In this document: positions 32,842-43,600 of the stretch, in pieces | Numbering within the stretch: the stretch's first letter is position 1 | Layout: every line of letters begins with the position of its first letter | Source of the DNA: Blastococcus xanthinilyticus | Lineage (GTDB): Bacteria > Actinomycetota > Actinomycetes > Mycobacteriales > Geodermatophilaceae | Direction of reading: 5' to 3' | Assembly: GCF_008124835.1 (NCBI RefSeq) | Contig: NZ_VNHW01000004.1 | Coordinates: forward strand, 124,001 to 188,000 | Length of the DNA: 64,000 nt | Program-made: the position numbers and the translations under genes | The notes under the pieces: generated by a model | The model's database searches: none | The model's input: only the letters and a program-made list of their open reading frames with translations | What the model was told of the DNA's origin: nothing

Positions 32842-32927
32842 GGGAGCCTCCGGAGTCCGGTCGCGCACGGTCTGGTCCCCCACCGCCTACCCGCCCGCTC
32901 CGGCACGAACACGACCGCCCCCGATGT

Positions 32928-33467
32928 TCAGGTGCGGAACGACGTGACGTCCTCCGGCCGGGACCCGGTGACCAGCCCGACGGCCGCCTCGACGGCGCCG
33001 TACACCGCGAGCGCCACGGTGATCACCAGGGCCGGGGGCAGGACCACCGGGGCGGCCAGCAGCGAGATGGCGAGCACCCCGGGCGCGCTGCGCCACCAGC
33101 CCGCCCCGCGCACCGGGTCGCCGAAGGCGCCCCAGCGCACCGCGCACCACATCAGCCACCGGCGGACCACCGGCACGCCGCTCTCCCGCATCACCCGGCG
33201 GAAGAGGCCGTCGGCCTCCCGGGCGGTGACCGCACCGCTGGCGATCCCGACCGTGCACAGCCAGTCGTGCAGGATCGCCGCGGCCGTGTAGCGGCCGAAC
33301 CGCGGCACCAGCCAGACCACCACCCGCGGCACCGTCGCGAAGTCGGTGGGGAACCCGGCGGGCACGACGAACCGGTCCCGCGCTCCGTGGTAGACCAGCG
33401 GCTCCACGACCGCCCACCACTCGTCGTCCAGCCGCCGGACGACGACGGGCCCGGACTCGAACGGCAC
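32928..33467 (-). CDS. DUF1353-type protein with C-terminal membrane helices
   Basis: 179 residues from GTG 33467; longer in-frame starts are possible. FVVPAGFPTDFATVPRVVVW followed by AAAILHDWLC is the DUF1353 core known from phages and bacteria (PAGFxTDxASxP and xHDxL). The C-terminal ~60 residues are hydrophobic (GVLAISLLAAPVVLPPALVIT, then VALAVYGAVEAAVG), suggesting membrane attachment. Function is unknown. Confidence 0.65.
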   Translation of the reverse strand: MPFESGPVVVRRLDDEWWAVVEPLVYHGARDRFVVPAGFPTDFATVPRVVVWLVPRFGRYTAAAILHDWLCTVGIASGAVTAREADGLFRRVMRESGVPVVRRWLMWCAVRWGAFGDPVRGAGWWRSAPGVLAISLLAAPVVLPPALVITVALAVYGAVEAAVGLVTGSRPEDVTSFRT

Positions 33468-33499
33468 CCCGGCCGGCTCCGGTCGCCCTCGCCCCGCGC

Positions 33500-33637
33500 T
33501 CAGCGCAGCACCCGGTCGGCCGGCGCGTCCGCCTGCGGCCGGTCCCTGCTGGGCAGCCTGCGGTCGACGAACCGGGACAGCTGCACCGTCCACCAGGTGC
33601 GGGCGAGCAGGTGGGCGCGGCGCCGCGACGAGGTCAC
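33500..33637 (-). CDS. Small basic protein
   Basis: 45 residues, GTG 33637 to TGA 33500. A basic amphipathic N-terminus contains RAHLLARTWWTVQLSRFVDR, followed by a polar tail. It lies 32 bp upstream of the DUF1353 gene in the same direction and is probably co-transcribed. Short, so only moderately supported. Confidence 0.4.
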   Translation of the reverse strand: MTSSRRRAHLLARTWWTVQLSRFVDRRLPSRDRPQADAPADRVLR

Positions 33638-33713
33638 GCCCGGATCATGCCTGGCCCGCCGTCCCCGCCCAGGAGCGGCCGGTTACCGGGCCGGCGACGC
33701 GCCGCGGGAGGTG

Positions 33714-34298
33714 TCAGACCAGCGGGGCGGCCGCGAAGCGCAGCGAGTCCATCATCGCGTCGAGCACCGCGACGTCCCGCTCGTGGTCGGACCCGGGCAG
33801 CCCCACGGTGCTGGCCACGAGGACCTCGCCGGAGGGGAGGTCGACGACGTAGCTGGTGATCGGCGTCCCCACCGGGTAGAGCCCCGGCCCGCTCACCTGC
33901 TCGACGCGGACCGCCGTCCGCCCGCCGACGTCCACGGCGTCGGACGCCGTCACGTCGGGCCAGGGCTGAACCATCTCGTCGGCGGGCCGCACCGCGAAGG
34001 TGATCGCGGCGGTGCGCACGTCGGAGGCCTCGGGCACGGTGAACGCCGCGGCGTCGAACCAGCTGCACGGCGGCACGACCGCGCCGGAGTTGACCGACCA
34101 GTCCGCCGGGTAGACGACCTCGAAGCCCGCCGGGTTCTCGCAGCCGGCGGTCCGCCCGGTGGCCACCTGGTCGGCCAGCGCACCCACGTCCGCCACCTGG
34201 GGCGCCGGAGGTGCGCCCACGGCGGCGGGATCGCCCGCGGTGGAGGCGCAGCCGGCCAGGAACAGCAGGGACGTCACGCCGGCGAGGAGGTGTCGCAT
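33714..34298 (-). CDS. Lipoprotein of unknown function (paralogue of 39503-40612)
   Basis: 194 residues from ATG 34298. A lipoprotein signal ends at C17 (LFLAGC). Residues 53-194 form a domain with CENPAGFEVVYPADWSVNSG, a second Cys (VPPCSWF), and a TSYVVDLPSGEVLVAST ending. The same domain is the C-terminal half of the lipoprotein at 39503. The two Cys are conserved and may be disulfide-bonded outside the membrane. PsbP/LpqN-like surface lipoproteins have a similar 'YPADW' feature, but no firm family call is made. Confidence 0.7.
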   Translation of the reverse strand: MRHLLAGVTSLLFLAGCASTAGDPAAVGAPPAPQVADVGALADQVATGRTAGCENPAGFEVVYPADWSVNSGAVVPPCSWFDAAAFTVPEASDVRTAAITFAVRPADEMVQPWPDVTASDAVDVGGRTAVRVEQVSGPGLYPVGTPITSYVVDLPSGEVLVASTVGLPGSDHERDVAVLDAMMDSLRFAAAPLV

Positions 34299-34423
34299 GC
34301 TGCGTACCTGCTTCCTGACGGGGACCGGGTCGGCAGGAGGGGTAACCAGTTCCGCCGGATTCGGAACCTCGTGAACCGGATCGAGCTAGGGCCGCGACGG
34401 TCCGGGTGCCTCGCCGCGGCCGG

Positions 34424-35269
34424 TCAGCGGACCCGTTTCCGGACCGCGCGCGCCGCCCCGGCCCGGATCAGCCCGGCCGCCGAGGAGAGCCCGGCATCGA
34501 GCGCCCGGTTCACCGGCGGCAGCTCCCCGAGCCGGGCCACCCCGGCCCACCGCGGCACGGTGACCGTCCTCGACCGCGAGGCCTGCAGCACCTCGCCGAC
34601 CCGGTCGGCCACCCGCTCGGGACCGATGCCGCGGGAGAGCCGGCCCCGGGCGTCGGCGTCGGTGAGCGGCGGGTGCCCGTGCCCGCGGGCCAGCCACTCG
34701 GTGGCCACGAAGAACGGGTTGACCGTGTGCACGCGCACCCCGCGCGCGACCACCTCCCGGCGCAGCCCCCGGGCGAAGCCCTGCACACCGGCCTTGGTGG
34801 CCGAGTAGACGGTGAGCGGTGGCACCTGGGACCAGGCGGCGACCGAGGACATGAGCACGACGTCGGCCCGCCCGCGCTCGGCGGCGGACCGGAGCAGGTG
34901 CGGCAGCGCGAGCCTGGTCAGCTCCACCACCCCCGTGAGGTTGAGCGCGACGATGCGCTGCACGGCGTCGGCCGGCATGTCCTCCAGCAGCCCGGCCCAG
35001 CCCTGCCCGGCGTTGTGCACGATCGCGTCCAGCCGGCCGTGCTCGGCCAGGACGTGCTCGAGGAGCGCGGCCCGGCCCTCCGCCTCGGCCACGTCGGCCA
35101 CCGTCGCGCTGACCCCCGGCATGCTGCCGAACGCCTCCCGCAGGCGGTTCCCGTTCCGGGCGCAGGTCACCACCCGCGCCCCGTCCGACGCCAGCCGGAC
35201 GACGGTGGCACGGCCGATGCCGGCGCTGCCACCGGTGACCAGGACGACGCGATCGAGCAGAGGGGTCAT
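34424..35269 (-). CDS. Short-chain dehydrogenase/reductase
   Basis: 281 residues from ATG 35269. The cofactor loop is TGGSAGIG (12-19), with R38 (CARNGNRL) favouring NADP. The NAG motif is at 86-88, the catalytic serine near 141/142, and Y155-x-x-x-K159 (YSATK). PFFVATEW follows the substrate loop. The C-terminal extension (~60 residues) resembles SDRs of lipid or mycolate-like metabolism. The substrate is unknown. Confidence 0.88.
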   Translation of the reverse strand: MTPLLDRVVLVTGGSAGIGRATVVRLASDGARVVTCARNGNRLREAFGSMPGVSATVADVAEAEGRAALLEHVLAEHGRLDAIVHNAGQGWAGLLEDMPADAVQRIVALNLTGVVELTRLALPHLLRSAAERGRADVVLMSSVAAWSQVPPLTVYSATKAGVQGFARGLRREVVARGVRVHTVNPFFVATEWLARGHGHPPLTDADARGRLSRGIGPERVADRVGEVLQASRSRTVTVPRWAGVARLGELPPVNRALDAGLSSAAGLIRAGAARAVRKRVR

Positions 35270-35344
35270 GCCCCGCTACTACCCGTGGGCGACATCCCAT
35301 CCACGGGCGCATCGTTTGCGCGCCCGGTGGGCATGCTGGTGATC

Positions 35345-36358
35345 ATGCGCCTTCCCGAGCCACGGGGCCCGCTCAGCGAGGCCCTCGTCTCCGACCTCGC
35401 CACCCGCACCGAGCTGTCGCCGGCGACGCTGGAGCAGGCCCGGCGGGCGGCCGCCGGCCCGGCGGAGGCCCTGACCGACGACGACCTCCAGCTCGCCCTC
35501 GCCGTCTGCTACGAGCTGCACTACCGCGGTTTCGACGGCGTCTCCGACGACTGGGAGTGGAACCCAGCGCTGATCGGGGCGCGGGCCGGCCTCGAGCGGC
35601 GGCACGAGGCGGCGCTGCGGGACCTGGTGGGCGACGTGCCGGTCACCGACGGGCCGATCGACCAGCAGCTGACGGCGCTGATCGCCGCCGACGACGGCCC
35701 CTCGCTGTCGTCCTACCTGTCCAAGCAGGGCTCGCTCGAGCAGTGGCGGGAGTACCTGGTCCTCCGGTCGGTGTACCACCTCAAGGAGGCCGATCCGCAC
35801 ACGTTCGCCATCCCGCGGCTGTCCGGGCGGGCGAAGGCGGCGATGGTGGAGATCCAGGCCGACGAGTACGGCGGCGGGTCCGCCGAGCGCATGCACAGCG
35901 AGTTGTTCGCGGGCCTGATGCGCGACCTCGACCTGGACGCCGGGTACGGCGCGCTCTGGGACGAGGCCCCGGCGGTCGCGTTCGCCTCGGTGAACACGAT
36001 GTCCCTGTTCGGCCTGCACCGCCGTCGGCGCGGGGCGGCGCTGGGCCACCTCACCGCGGTGGAGATGACCTCGTCGGAGCCCAGCCGCCGGTACTCGGCC
36101 GGGCTGCGCCGCCTGGGCTTCGACGAGCGGACGACCGTCTTCTACGACGAGCACGTGGAGGCCGACGCCGTGCACGAGCAGATCGCCTCGGTGGACATGT
36201 GCGGCTCGCTGGTCGCCGAGGAGCCCGGGCTCGCCGCCGACGTGCTGTTCGGCGCGGCCACCTCCCTGGCCCTGGACGGGCTGGCGGCCACCCACCTGCT
36301 GGGCGCCTGGCAGGCCGGCCGCTCGGCCCTGCGCCCGCAGGCCGACCTGGCCGCCTGA
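35345..36358 (+). CDS. Iron-containing redox enzyme family protein
   Basis: 337 residues; ATG 35345 is preferred (MRLPEPRGPLSEAL), ATG 35333 is possible. It shows the all-helical heme-oxygenase-like di-iron fold: CYELHYRGFDGVSDDWEWNP, QADEYGGGSAERMHSELF, SVNTMSLFGLHRR, EMTSSEPSRRYSAGLRRLGF and FYDEHVEADAVHEQIA supply the Glu, His and Asp metal ligands. The family includes oxidases and decarboxylases acting on amino or fatty acids. The substrate here is not known. Confidence 0.8.
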   Translation: MRLPEPRGPLSEALVSDLATRTELSPATLEQARRAAAGPAEALTDDDLQLALAVCYELHYRGFDGVSDDWEWNPALIGARAGLERRHEAALRDLVGDVPVTDGPIDQQLTALIAADDGPSLSSYLSKQGSLEQWREYLVLRSVYHLKEADPHTFAIPRLSGRAKAAMVEIQADEYGGGSAERMHSELFAGLMRDLDLDAGYGALWDEAPAVAFASVNTMSLFGLHRRRRGAALGHLTAVEMTSSEPSRRYSAGLRRLGFDERTTVFYDEHVEADAVHEQIASVDMCGSLVAEEPGLAADVLFGAATSLALDGLAATHLLGAWQAGRSALRPQADLAA

Positions 36359-36365
36359 CAGCCTC

Positions 36366-36430
36366 GGGAGCATCGCAGGGAGGAACGAGCGAGGAGCGGA
36401 CCGAGGCGCTGGAAGGCGGCCGATGCTCCC
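36366..36430. repeat. Dispersed repeat copy within a 10-bp inverted repeat
   Basis: Perfect 10-bp arms (36366-36375 and 36421-36430) enclose GAGCATCGCAG and CGAGCGAGGAGCGGA. The same two motifs occur in the same order at 54452-54487. It lies between convergent genes and may also terminate transcription. Confidence 0.5.
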
Positions 36431-36442
36431 GCCGCCTGGGGA

Positions 36443-37336
36443 TCAGCCGGCGGGCACCGGGTCCTCCCGGTCCCCCGCCGGCGCGTTCCGGCGGGTGATC
36501 GCCCAGCCGAAGACCGCCGCGACCGGGAACATCAGCACGCCGTAGACCGCGGCCGGCACCGCGAGCTCGACGCTGCCGAGGACGCTGATCGCCACGGCGA
36601 TGGCCAGCGTGCTGTTGTGGACCCCGATCTCGAAGGAGCTGGCGACCGCCTGCGCGCGCCCGATGCCGAGCAGCCGCGGCACGAGGAACCCCAGGGTGAG
36701 GCTGCACAGGCAGAAGACCAGCGCCGGGAGCCCGACGTCGGCCAGGTAGGACCCCACGTTCTCCCGCTCCGCCACGATCGTCCCGAGGATCACCAGCGCC
36801 AGGACGACCGCCGACAGGATGCGCACCGGCTTGTCCATCCGGTCGGCGAAGGCCGGGGCGGACCGGCGCACCAGCATGCCCAGGGCGACCGGCACGAGCA
36901 CGATCGCGAACACCTGCAGCGTCTTGCCGAACTGGAGCCCGAGCGTGCCGGCGTCCGGCGGGTCGAAGAAGCCGACCGCCAGGTTCGTGACCAGGGGCAG
37001 GGTGACCACCGCGATCACCGAGTTGATCGCCGTGAGGCTGATGTTCAGGGCGACGTCGCCCCGGTACAGGTGGCTGAACAGGTTCGCGGTGGTGCCGCCG
37101 GGCGACGCCGCGAGCAGCATCATGCCGACCGCCAGCAGCGGCGGCAGGCCGAAGGCCAGGACCAGCCCCAGGCACAGCGCCGGCAGGACCAGCAGCTGGA
37201 GGGCCAGGGCGACGACCACGGCCCGGGGCTGCCGGCCGATGCGGACGAAGTCCGCCGGGGTCAGGGCCAGCCCGAGGCCGAACATGACGACGGCGAGCGC
37301 CACGGGCAGCGCGACGGTGCTGAGCGAGGAGTCCAC
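36443..37336 (-). CDS. Bile acid:sodium symporter family (BASS) transporter
   Basis: 297 residues. GTG 37336 is preferred because GGAGG lies just upstream. About nine hydrophobic helices are visible. The signature [19 protein letters not shown] and the internal [15 protein letters not shown] fit the crossover helices of the BASS fold. Family members move organic anions with sodium. The natural substrate here is unknown. The C-terminal tail ([15 protein letters not shown]) is polar and cytoplasmic. Confidence 0.85.
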   Translation of the reverse strand: MDSSLSTVALPVALAVVMFGLGLALTPADFVRIGRQPRAVVVALALQLLVLPALCLGLVLAFGLPPLLAVGMMLLAASPGGTTANLFSHLYRGDVALNISLTAINSVIAVVTLPLVTNLAVGFFDPPDAGTLGLQFGKTLQVFAIVLVPVALGMLVRRSAPAFADRMDKPVRILSAVVLALVILGTIVAERENVGSYLADVGLPALVFCLCSLTLGFLVPRLLGIGRAQAVASSFEIGVHNSTLAIAVAISVLGSVELAVPAAVYGVLMFPVAAVFGWAITRRNAPAGDREDPVPAG

Positions 37337-37559
37337 CGGACCTCCGATCGGGACCGGGCGCACGGGCGCGCCGCGGGGAACTGGTCCCCGCATCCTGCGC
37401 GATCCAGGTCACATCCCGGCACCCCCCGCGCCGGGGACCACCCGGAGGGGCGTCCGATGGAGTTCCGGCTCAACATGCACCGCTGCGGACCGAAACCTCT
37501 TCCGCGATCGGACCGCGCACCACGGGGCGCCCGGTCCCCGGGGGAGGGAGAGGGACGGC

Positions 37560-39107
37560 ATGCGCAAGCGCGAGATGCGGCGGCTGGCGGAACCGGTGGA
37601 GCAGCCACGCGACGTCGAGGCGCTGGAGCGGGTGATCGCCGCGCTCGACGGGGAGGTCTCCACCGAGCTGGCGGCACACCAGCGGATCATGGCCGTGCTG
37701 GTCGACGCCCTGGGCCTGTGCTACGGCGGGGCCTGGCTGCCCGACGGCCGCGGCGGCTTCACGCTGCGGGTCGCCGAGGGCGCCGGCGCCCCCGCCATGG
37801 CCGCGACGATCCCCGCCGACGCCGCCCTGACGGAGGACGCCGGCTACGGCGGCGAGGCCCTGCGCCGGCGCACCCCGGTGCTCATGGACGCCGGCACCTC
37901 CACCGAGACCTGTGTGCGCTGGGCCACCGCCCAGGCCACGGGCGCCCGGCAGGGCTGCTTCCTCCCGGTGGTGGAGGGCAACCGCGTCACCGCCGTCCTG
38001 GAGTACTACAGCCGCGACGAGCTGCCGTTCTTCGGCGGCCGCGCCGAGAAGTGGCAGGTCCTCGGCCGGCTGATCTCGCACGCCCGGCGCAGCGCGCTGA
38101 CCACCGCCGCCCTGCGGGAGACCCTCGACGACCGCGAGGCCGTCACCGTCGTCGTCGGCAAGGTCGGCGAGGCGCGCGACGAGCCGGAGGCGATCCGGGT
38201 CGCCCTGGACACGGTGCGCAGCGCCTTCGGCTGGGCGTACGGCTCCTACTGGGCACTGGACCAGGAGGCCGCGGTGCTGCGCTTCTCGGTCGAGTCGGGA
38301 TCCGCCGGCGACGAGTTCCGGCAGGTCACCCTCGCGGCCAGCTTCGCCGAGGGCGTGGGCCTGTCCGGTCGCGCGTGGCGCAAGCGCGACCTGGTCTTCG
38401 TCCGCGACCTGGCCGAGGTCACCGACTGCGTGCGGGCCCCGGCCGCGCAGCGGGCCGGCGTGCGCTCGGGCGTCTGCTTCCCGATCGTCTGCGAGGGACG
38501 GGTCGTGGGCACCATGGACTTCTTCGTGACCGAGACGATCGACCTCTCCGAGTCGCGGTCCTCCGCGCTGCGCAACGTGCAGCAGCTGGTCTCCCAGCGG
38601 CTGGACATGCTCCGCCGGGCGGCGGCCGACCAGGCGAACTCGCGCGCGCTGCTGGAGACCGTCTCCCGGCTGCGCGAGGCGGCCGACGACGCCGGCCGGG
38701 TCGCCGAGAGCGCGGTCACGCAGGCGTCGTCGATGACCACCCAGGTGGAGGGGCTGGCCAGCGCCTCGGCCGCCGTCGGCGACGTCATCCGCATCATCTC
38801 CACGATCGCCGACCAGACCAACCTGCTGGCCCTCAACGCCACCATCGAGGCCGCCCGCGCCGGCGAGTCGGGCAAGGGCTTCGCCGTGGTCGCCAACGAG
38901 GTCAAGGAGCTGGCGCGCGAGACCGCGGCGGCGACCAGCAAGGTCTCCGAGCAGATCGCCGGGATCCAGGCCGGCACCGAGTCGGTGTCCTCCGGGATCA
39001 GCGCGACCAGCCAGGTCATCCAGCAGCTGGACGCCGTCCAGGCCCGCATGGGCGAGATCCTCGAGGAGCAGGTCCGGATGGCGCAGGCGTTCGACGCCGC
39101 CCGCTGA
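37560..39107 (+). CDS. Soluble methyl-accepting chemotaxis protein with two GAF domains
   Basis: 515 residues from ATG 37560 after GGGAG. There are no membrane segments. Two GAF-like sensor domains lie at ~30-170 and ~190-350 ([26 protein letters not shown] and [20 protein letters not shown] strands). The C-terminal ~150 residues are the signalling hairpin: [20 protein letters not shown], then [20 protein letters not shown] and [11 protein letters not shown]. It would sense a small molecule or redox state in the cytoplasm and pass it to CheA. No che genes are in the window. A terminator follows. Confidence 0.88.
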   Translation: MRKREMRRLAEPVEQPRDVEALERVIAALDGEVSTELAAHQRIMAVLVDALGLCYGGAWLPDGRGGFTLRVAEGAGAPAMAATIPADAALTEDAGYGGEALRRRTPVLMDAGTSTETCVRWATAQATGARQGCFLPVVEGNRVTAVLEYYSRDELPFFGGRAEKWQVLGRLISHARRSALTTAALRETLDDREAVTVVVGKVGEARDEPEAIRVALDTVRSAFGWAYGSYWALDQEAAVLRFSVESGSAGDEFRQVTLAASFAEGVGLSGRAWRKRDLVFVRDLAEVTDCVRAPAAQRAGVRSGVCFPIVCEGRVVGTMDFFVTETIDLSESRSSALRNVQQLVSQRLDMLRRAAADQANSRALLETVSRLREAADDAGRVAESAVTQASSMTTQVEGLASASAAVGDVIRIISTIADQTNLLALNATIEAARAGESGKGFAVVANEVKELARETAAATSKVSEQIAGIQAGTESVSSGISATSQVIQQLDAVQARMGEILEEQVRMAQAFDAAR

Positions 39108-39113
39108 TCCACC

Positions 39114-39145
39114 GGCCGCCGGGAGGCTCAGCCCTCCCGGCGGCC
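39114..39145. terminator. Bidirectional hairpin terminator
   Basis: A perfect 13-bp stem (39114-39126 with 39133-39145) with a 6-nt loop lies at the convergent ends of the chemoreceptor gene and the CDGSH gene. Confidence 0.65.
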
Positions 39146-39454
39146 CTCCCGCAGGATCTGCGCCGCCGGTCGCGGCCGGCTGGGGGTGCTCGGTGCGGAG
39201 AACCCGGAGCGCTTGTGCGAGCCGTCGCAGAACGGCTTGATGCCCGACTTGCCGCAGCGGCAGAGGGCGATGGTCTCCCGGCCCGGATCGATCTCGGCGC
39301 CGTCCTGGTCGACCAGCCGGAAGTTCCCCCGGACCAGCAGCGGGCCGTCCCGGTAGGGCGTGATGGTGGCCCCGTCGGCGCGCCCGGCGGGCGCTTCTCC
39401 CCCGGCCTCGACGTCCTCCGGCAGCTCCGGCCCGACCGGCAGTGATCCCGACAC
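39128..39454 (-). CDS. CDGSH iron-sulfur protein
   Basis: 108 residues from GTG 39454. The [2Fe-2S] site is ALCRCGKSGIKPFCDGSHKR (three Cys and one His, the mitoNEET-type pattern). A short beta domain precedes it (TITPYRDGPLLVRGNFRLVD). Such proteins carry a redox-active cluster, with roles in iron or electron transfer. The stop lies inside the shared terminator. Confidence 0.85.
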   Translation of the reverse strand: MSGSLPVGPELPEDVEAGGEAPAGRADGATITPYRDGPLLVRGNFRLVDQDGAEIDPGRETIALCRCGKSGIKPFCDGSHKRSGFSAPSTPSRPRPAAQILREGRREG

Positions 39455-39502
39455 GCCCCCAGCATGCCCTGGTGGCGCGGGGGCCCGCGCCGCCACCCCG
39501 GG

Positions 39503-40612
39503 TCAGGCCCCGGTGAACTCGAGGGTCTGCACCATGCGGTCCAGGACCTCGACGCTGGCCGAGTAGTCGAACTCGCGCAGGTCGATGGTGTTGACGACCA
39601 GCGTGCGCGGCCCCTCCTCGCCCCCACCGAGGTCGACGACGTAGCTGGTGCTCCGCACCCCTTCAGGCCACAGGCCCTCACCCGCGGAGACGCGCTCGAT
39701 CCGCACCGCGGTGCGGCCGTCGACCACGGTCTCCTCCCGGCTCAGCTCCTCGGCGGCGCCCGGGGCCACGACGGCCTCGAACGGGATCGACTCGACCGAG
39801 GCGGTGATCGCTCCCACCCGGGCGTCGGTGCCGGCCGGCACGGTGAACGGCTCGGGGGCGAACCGCGTGCACGCGGGCACGGTCAGCCCCGAGTTGACCG
39901 ACCACGACGCCGGATAGGCGACCGAGAAGCCGGCCGGGCTCTCGCAGCGCTGCGACAGCGCCGCGGCCGGAGCCGGCTCCTCCGCGAGCAGGTCGACCAC
40001 GAGCCGCTGCGGCGAGCTCAGCGCACCCACCGCGAACGGTCGCTCCCGGTCCAGCCCGGCGAAGAAGGTGTAGCGGCCCTCCACCAGGGTGTCCTCGACC
40101 AGCGTGTCGAGCACGTTCGCACCGGCCACGGTCAGCGGGGATCCGCCCTCCCAGGGCTGCACGCCGTCGGGGGCATCGCCCGGCAGCGCGATGTTGGTCA
40201 GCGTGATGCCCAGGGCCGCCCCACCGGGCACCTCCACCGGACCTCCCGACCCCTGCGACCGCGGCTGCTCGGTGTAGCCGACCTCCCAGCCGGGGTCCCC
40301 CTCGCCGGCGAACCGGAAGACGACCCGGTCGAAGCCGTCGTGGGCAGCGAGCTCCACCTCGGTGAGCGCCACCGGCGGCCCGTTCCCCGGGACGTCGGCC
40401 TCGGCGGTGCTCCCGTCGCCCACCGGTTGCGCCGCACCCGGTCCGTCGTCCGGAGTCGGGCCGGCCGGGTCGTCCTCCCGCTCGGTCGCGGTCGGCGACG
40501 ACGGGGTGGGGACGGCCTCGGGCGAGGTGCTGTCGTCCGTCGTGCACGACGTGAGGAGGAGCAGAGCGGCGCAGACTCCGGCACCGGCGAGGCGCATCGC
40601 ACGTCCTGACAT
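39503..40612 (-). CDS. Two-domain lipoprotein (AMIN-like domain plus paralogous C-terminal domain)
   Basis: 369 residues from ATG 40612. The lipobox ends at C23 (LLTSC). A Ser/Thr/Pro/Asp-rich linker (~24-75) is followed by an AMIN-like beta-sandwich (~80-215: VELAAHDGFDRVVFRFAGEGDP and SSPQRLVVDLL). Residues ~223-369 repeat the domain of the lipoprotein at 33714 (CESPAGFSVAYPASWSVNSG, then FTVPAGTDARVGAITA). It is presumably anchored on the outer face of the membrane. Function is unknown; AMIN-type domains often bind the cell wall. Confidence 0.75.
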   Translation of the reverse strand: MSGRAMRLAGAGVCAALLLLTSCTTDDSTSPEAVPTPSSPTATEREDDPAGPTPDDGPGAAQPVGDGSTAEADVPGNGPPVALTEVELAAHDGFDRVVFRFAGEGDPGWEVGYTEQPRSQGSGGPVEVPGGAALGITLTNIALPGDAPDGVQPWEGGSPLTVAGANVLDTLVEDTLVEGRYTFFAGLDRERPFAVGALSSPQRLVVDLLAEEPAPAAALSQRCESPAGFSVAYPASWSVNSGLTVPACTRFAPEPFTVPAGTDARVGAITASVESIPFEAVVAPGAAEELSREETVVDGRTAVRIERVSAGEGLWPEGVRSTSYVVDLGGGEEGPRTLVVNTIDLREFDYSASVEVLDRMVQTLEFTGA

Positions 40613-40691
40613 GGGCTCGGGGACAGGGCTCCCCATCCCCTTGCCAGGCCCGGCCGGGCCGAACCGCGCCCCGGTGAACGCCACCGGATCG

Positions 40692-43600
40692 TCATGCGCC
40701 GGCGGTCGGCGCTCCGCCCTGCGGCGGCTGCCCGTAGAAGACCTGCTCGACGACCGTCCGGGCGTGCCGGGTGGTGCGGCGGTAGTCCTCCAGGAACATC
40801 CCCGGGTCGTCGTCCGGGCCGTACCCGCAGGCCCGCGCGACCCCGGCGAGCTCCTGCCCCGGCCGGGGCAGCTGGTCGCTGGGGCGGCCGCGCACCAGGA
40901 AGACGGCGTTGCGGGCGCGGGTGGCCAGTTCCCAGGAGGCGCGGAGCGCACCGGCCCCCTCGGCGTCGAGCACTCCGGCGGCGGTCAGCGCGTCCAGCGC
41001 ACCGGGGGTCGCGGTCACCCGCAGCGCCGGGACCTCCGCGGCGTGCTGCAGCTGCAGCAGCTGGGCGGTCCACTCGACGTCGGCCAGGCCGCCCCGGCCC
41101 AGCTTGGTGTGCGTGGCCGGATCGGCGCCGCGCGGCAGCCGCTCGCGCTCGACCCGCGCCTTGATCCGGCGGATCTCCGCGACTTGCTCGGCGGACAGCC
41201 CGCCGGCCGGGTAGCGGATCGGGTCGACGAGCTCGACGAACGCCGCACCGAGGGCCTCGTCGCCGGCCACGGGAACCGCCCGGAGCAGCGCCTGCACCTC
41301 CCACACCGACATCCAGCGCTCGTAGTACTCCCGGAACGCCGGGAGGCTGCGGACCAGCGAGCCCTGCCGGCCCTCCGGCCGCAGGTCGGCGTCGATCTCG
41401 AACGCCGGGTCGGGCGCGGGCTCGGCGAGCAGCCGCTGCAGGGTGTGCGCCACGGCGTTCGCCGCGGCCGCGGCCCTCGTCTCGTCGGCGCCCGCCCGGG
41501 CCCGGTGCACGAAGAGGACGTCGGCGTCGGACCCGAAGCCCATCTCTCCCCCGCCCAGCCGGCCCATGCCGATGACGGCGAGGTCCGCGGGCAGGTCGGC
41601 GACGTCAACCCCGATCTCCTCGGCGTGCGCCCGCAGCGCCGTGTCCAGCCCCGCCTGCAGCGTGGCGACGGCGACGTCGGTGAGCGCCCGCCCCACCTCG
41701 TGCACGTCCAGCCGGCCCAGCAGGTCGGCCGAGGCGATCCGCAGGAGCTCCTGCCGGCGCAGCCCCCTGATCACCCGGATGCCGGCCGGTGGATCCGACG
41801 CCCGGCCGGCCGCCTGCCGCCACGCGTGGGCCAGGGTGGCCGCCGATCGCGGCGCGAGCTCGGCGTCGTCGGACAGCAGGCGCAGCGCCTCGGGCGTCCG
41901 GGTGAGCAGGGCGGCGACGTACTGGCTGGAGCCGAGCAGCTGGGCCAGCCGCTCGGCGACCTGCCCCTCGTCGCGCAGCAGCCGCAGGTACCACTGGTTG
42001 CCGCCGAGGGCCTCGCTCACTTGCCGGTAGGCCAGCAGTCCGGCGTCGGGGTTGGGGCAGGAGGCGAACGCCTGCAGGAGCACCGGCAGCAGGTACTTCT
42101 GCATCGACGCCGACCGGGAGACGCCGCCGGTGAGCGAGGCCAGGTGCCGCAGCGCCCCGTCGGGGTCGACGAAGCCGAGGGCCCGCAGCCAGTCACCGGC
42201 CGCCTTGGAGCCCAGGTGCAGCTGCTCCCCGGGGACGCGCGCGACCGCGGACAGCAGCGGCCGGTAGAAGAGCTTCTCGTGCAGCCGGCGCACCTCGCGG
42301 GTGTGCAGCGCCAGCTCCGCGCGCAGCACCTCGACCGCGCCGCCGCGGTGGTCGGGCTTGTAGCCCAGCGCGCGGGCCAGCCAGTGCAGCTGCTGCTCGT
42401 CGGTGGGCAGCAGGTGCGTGCGGCGCAACCGCAGCAGCTGCAGCCGGTGCTCGACGGTGCGCAGGAACCGGTAGGAGGCGATCAGCGTGGCGGCGTCCTC
42501 CCGCCCGACGTACCCGCCGGCCGACAGCGCCAGGAGGGCCGGCAGCGTCCCGCCCACCCGGAGGTTGGGGTCGCCCCGGCCGTGCACCATCTGCAGCAGC
42601 TGGACGGCGAACTCCACGTCGCGCAGGCCGCCCCGGCCGAGCTTGAGCTCCCGGGCGGCCTGGGCCGGCGGGATGTTGGCCTCCACCCGGCGGCGCATGG
42701 CCTGCACCTCGCCGACGAAGCCGGGCCGGTCCCCCGCCTTCCACACCAGGGGCCACAGCGCCTCGACGTAGGCGCGGCCGAGGTCGGGATCGCCGGCGAC
42801 CGGGCGCATCTTCAGCAGCGCCTGGAACTCCCACGTGTCGGCCCACTGCTCGTAGTAGGCGGCGTGCCCGGCGACGGTGCGCACCAGCGCACCCGCCTTG
42901 CCCTCCGGGCGCAGCGCGGCGTCGACCTCCCAGGCGGCCTCGCGGCAGATCCGCATCAGTGCGGCGGCGACCCGGGTGGCGCTGGTGATCGCTGGGCCGG
43001 TATCGGCCTCCGAACCGTCCGGCCCGGCGGGATCGACCGGCTCGGCGACGAAGACGACGTCGACGTCGCTCACGTAGTTCAGCTCCCGGCCGCCGGTCTT
43101 GCCCAGCGCGATGACGGCCAGCCGGCAGGCGGGGGCGTCGTCGGGCTGCTCGGCGACGGCGAGCGCGAGGCCGGCGGTGAGCACCGCGGCGGCGATGTCG
43201 GCGAGCTCGGCGGCGGCCTCTTCGGCCGGGACGCCGTCGGCGAGGTCCCGCCCGGCGAGGGACAGGATCGCCCTGCGGTAGGCGTGCCGCAGGGCCGCGA
43301 TCCGGGAGGGCCCGGCGTCCGGCGCGCCCCTGCCGAGCCGGACGCCCCACGGGGGGTCGTCGGGATCGGCGCCGACCGCTGCGAGCAGCTGCCGCTCCAG
43401 CGCCTGCGGGGTGGGCCGGTTCGGCCCGTGCTCGTCGTCGAGGACCTCCCAGTCCAGCGGGTACGCGGCGAGGTGGTCGGCCAGCCCGGAGCTGGCACCC
43501 AGGACGGCCAGCAGCCGGCCCCGGAGCTGACCGGAGCCGCGCAGCCGGGCCAGCAGCGTGGCCGCCGCGCCCCCCGAGCCGTCCTCGGCATCCAGGGCCT

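Noticed and set aside
36617-39445. 942-codon open frame on the plus strand over the symporter and chemoreceptor
   Set aside because: Spans several real genes in other frames. The translation is low-complexity and lacks any motif.
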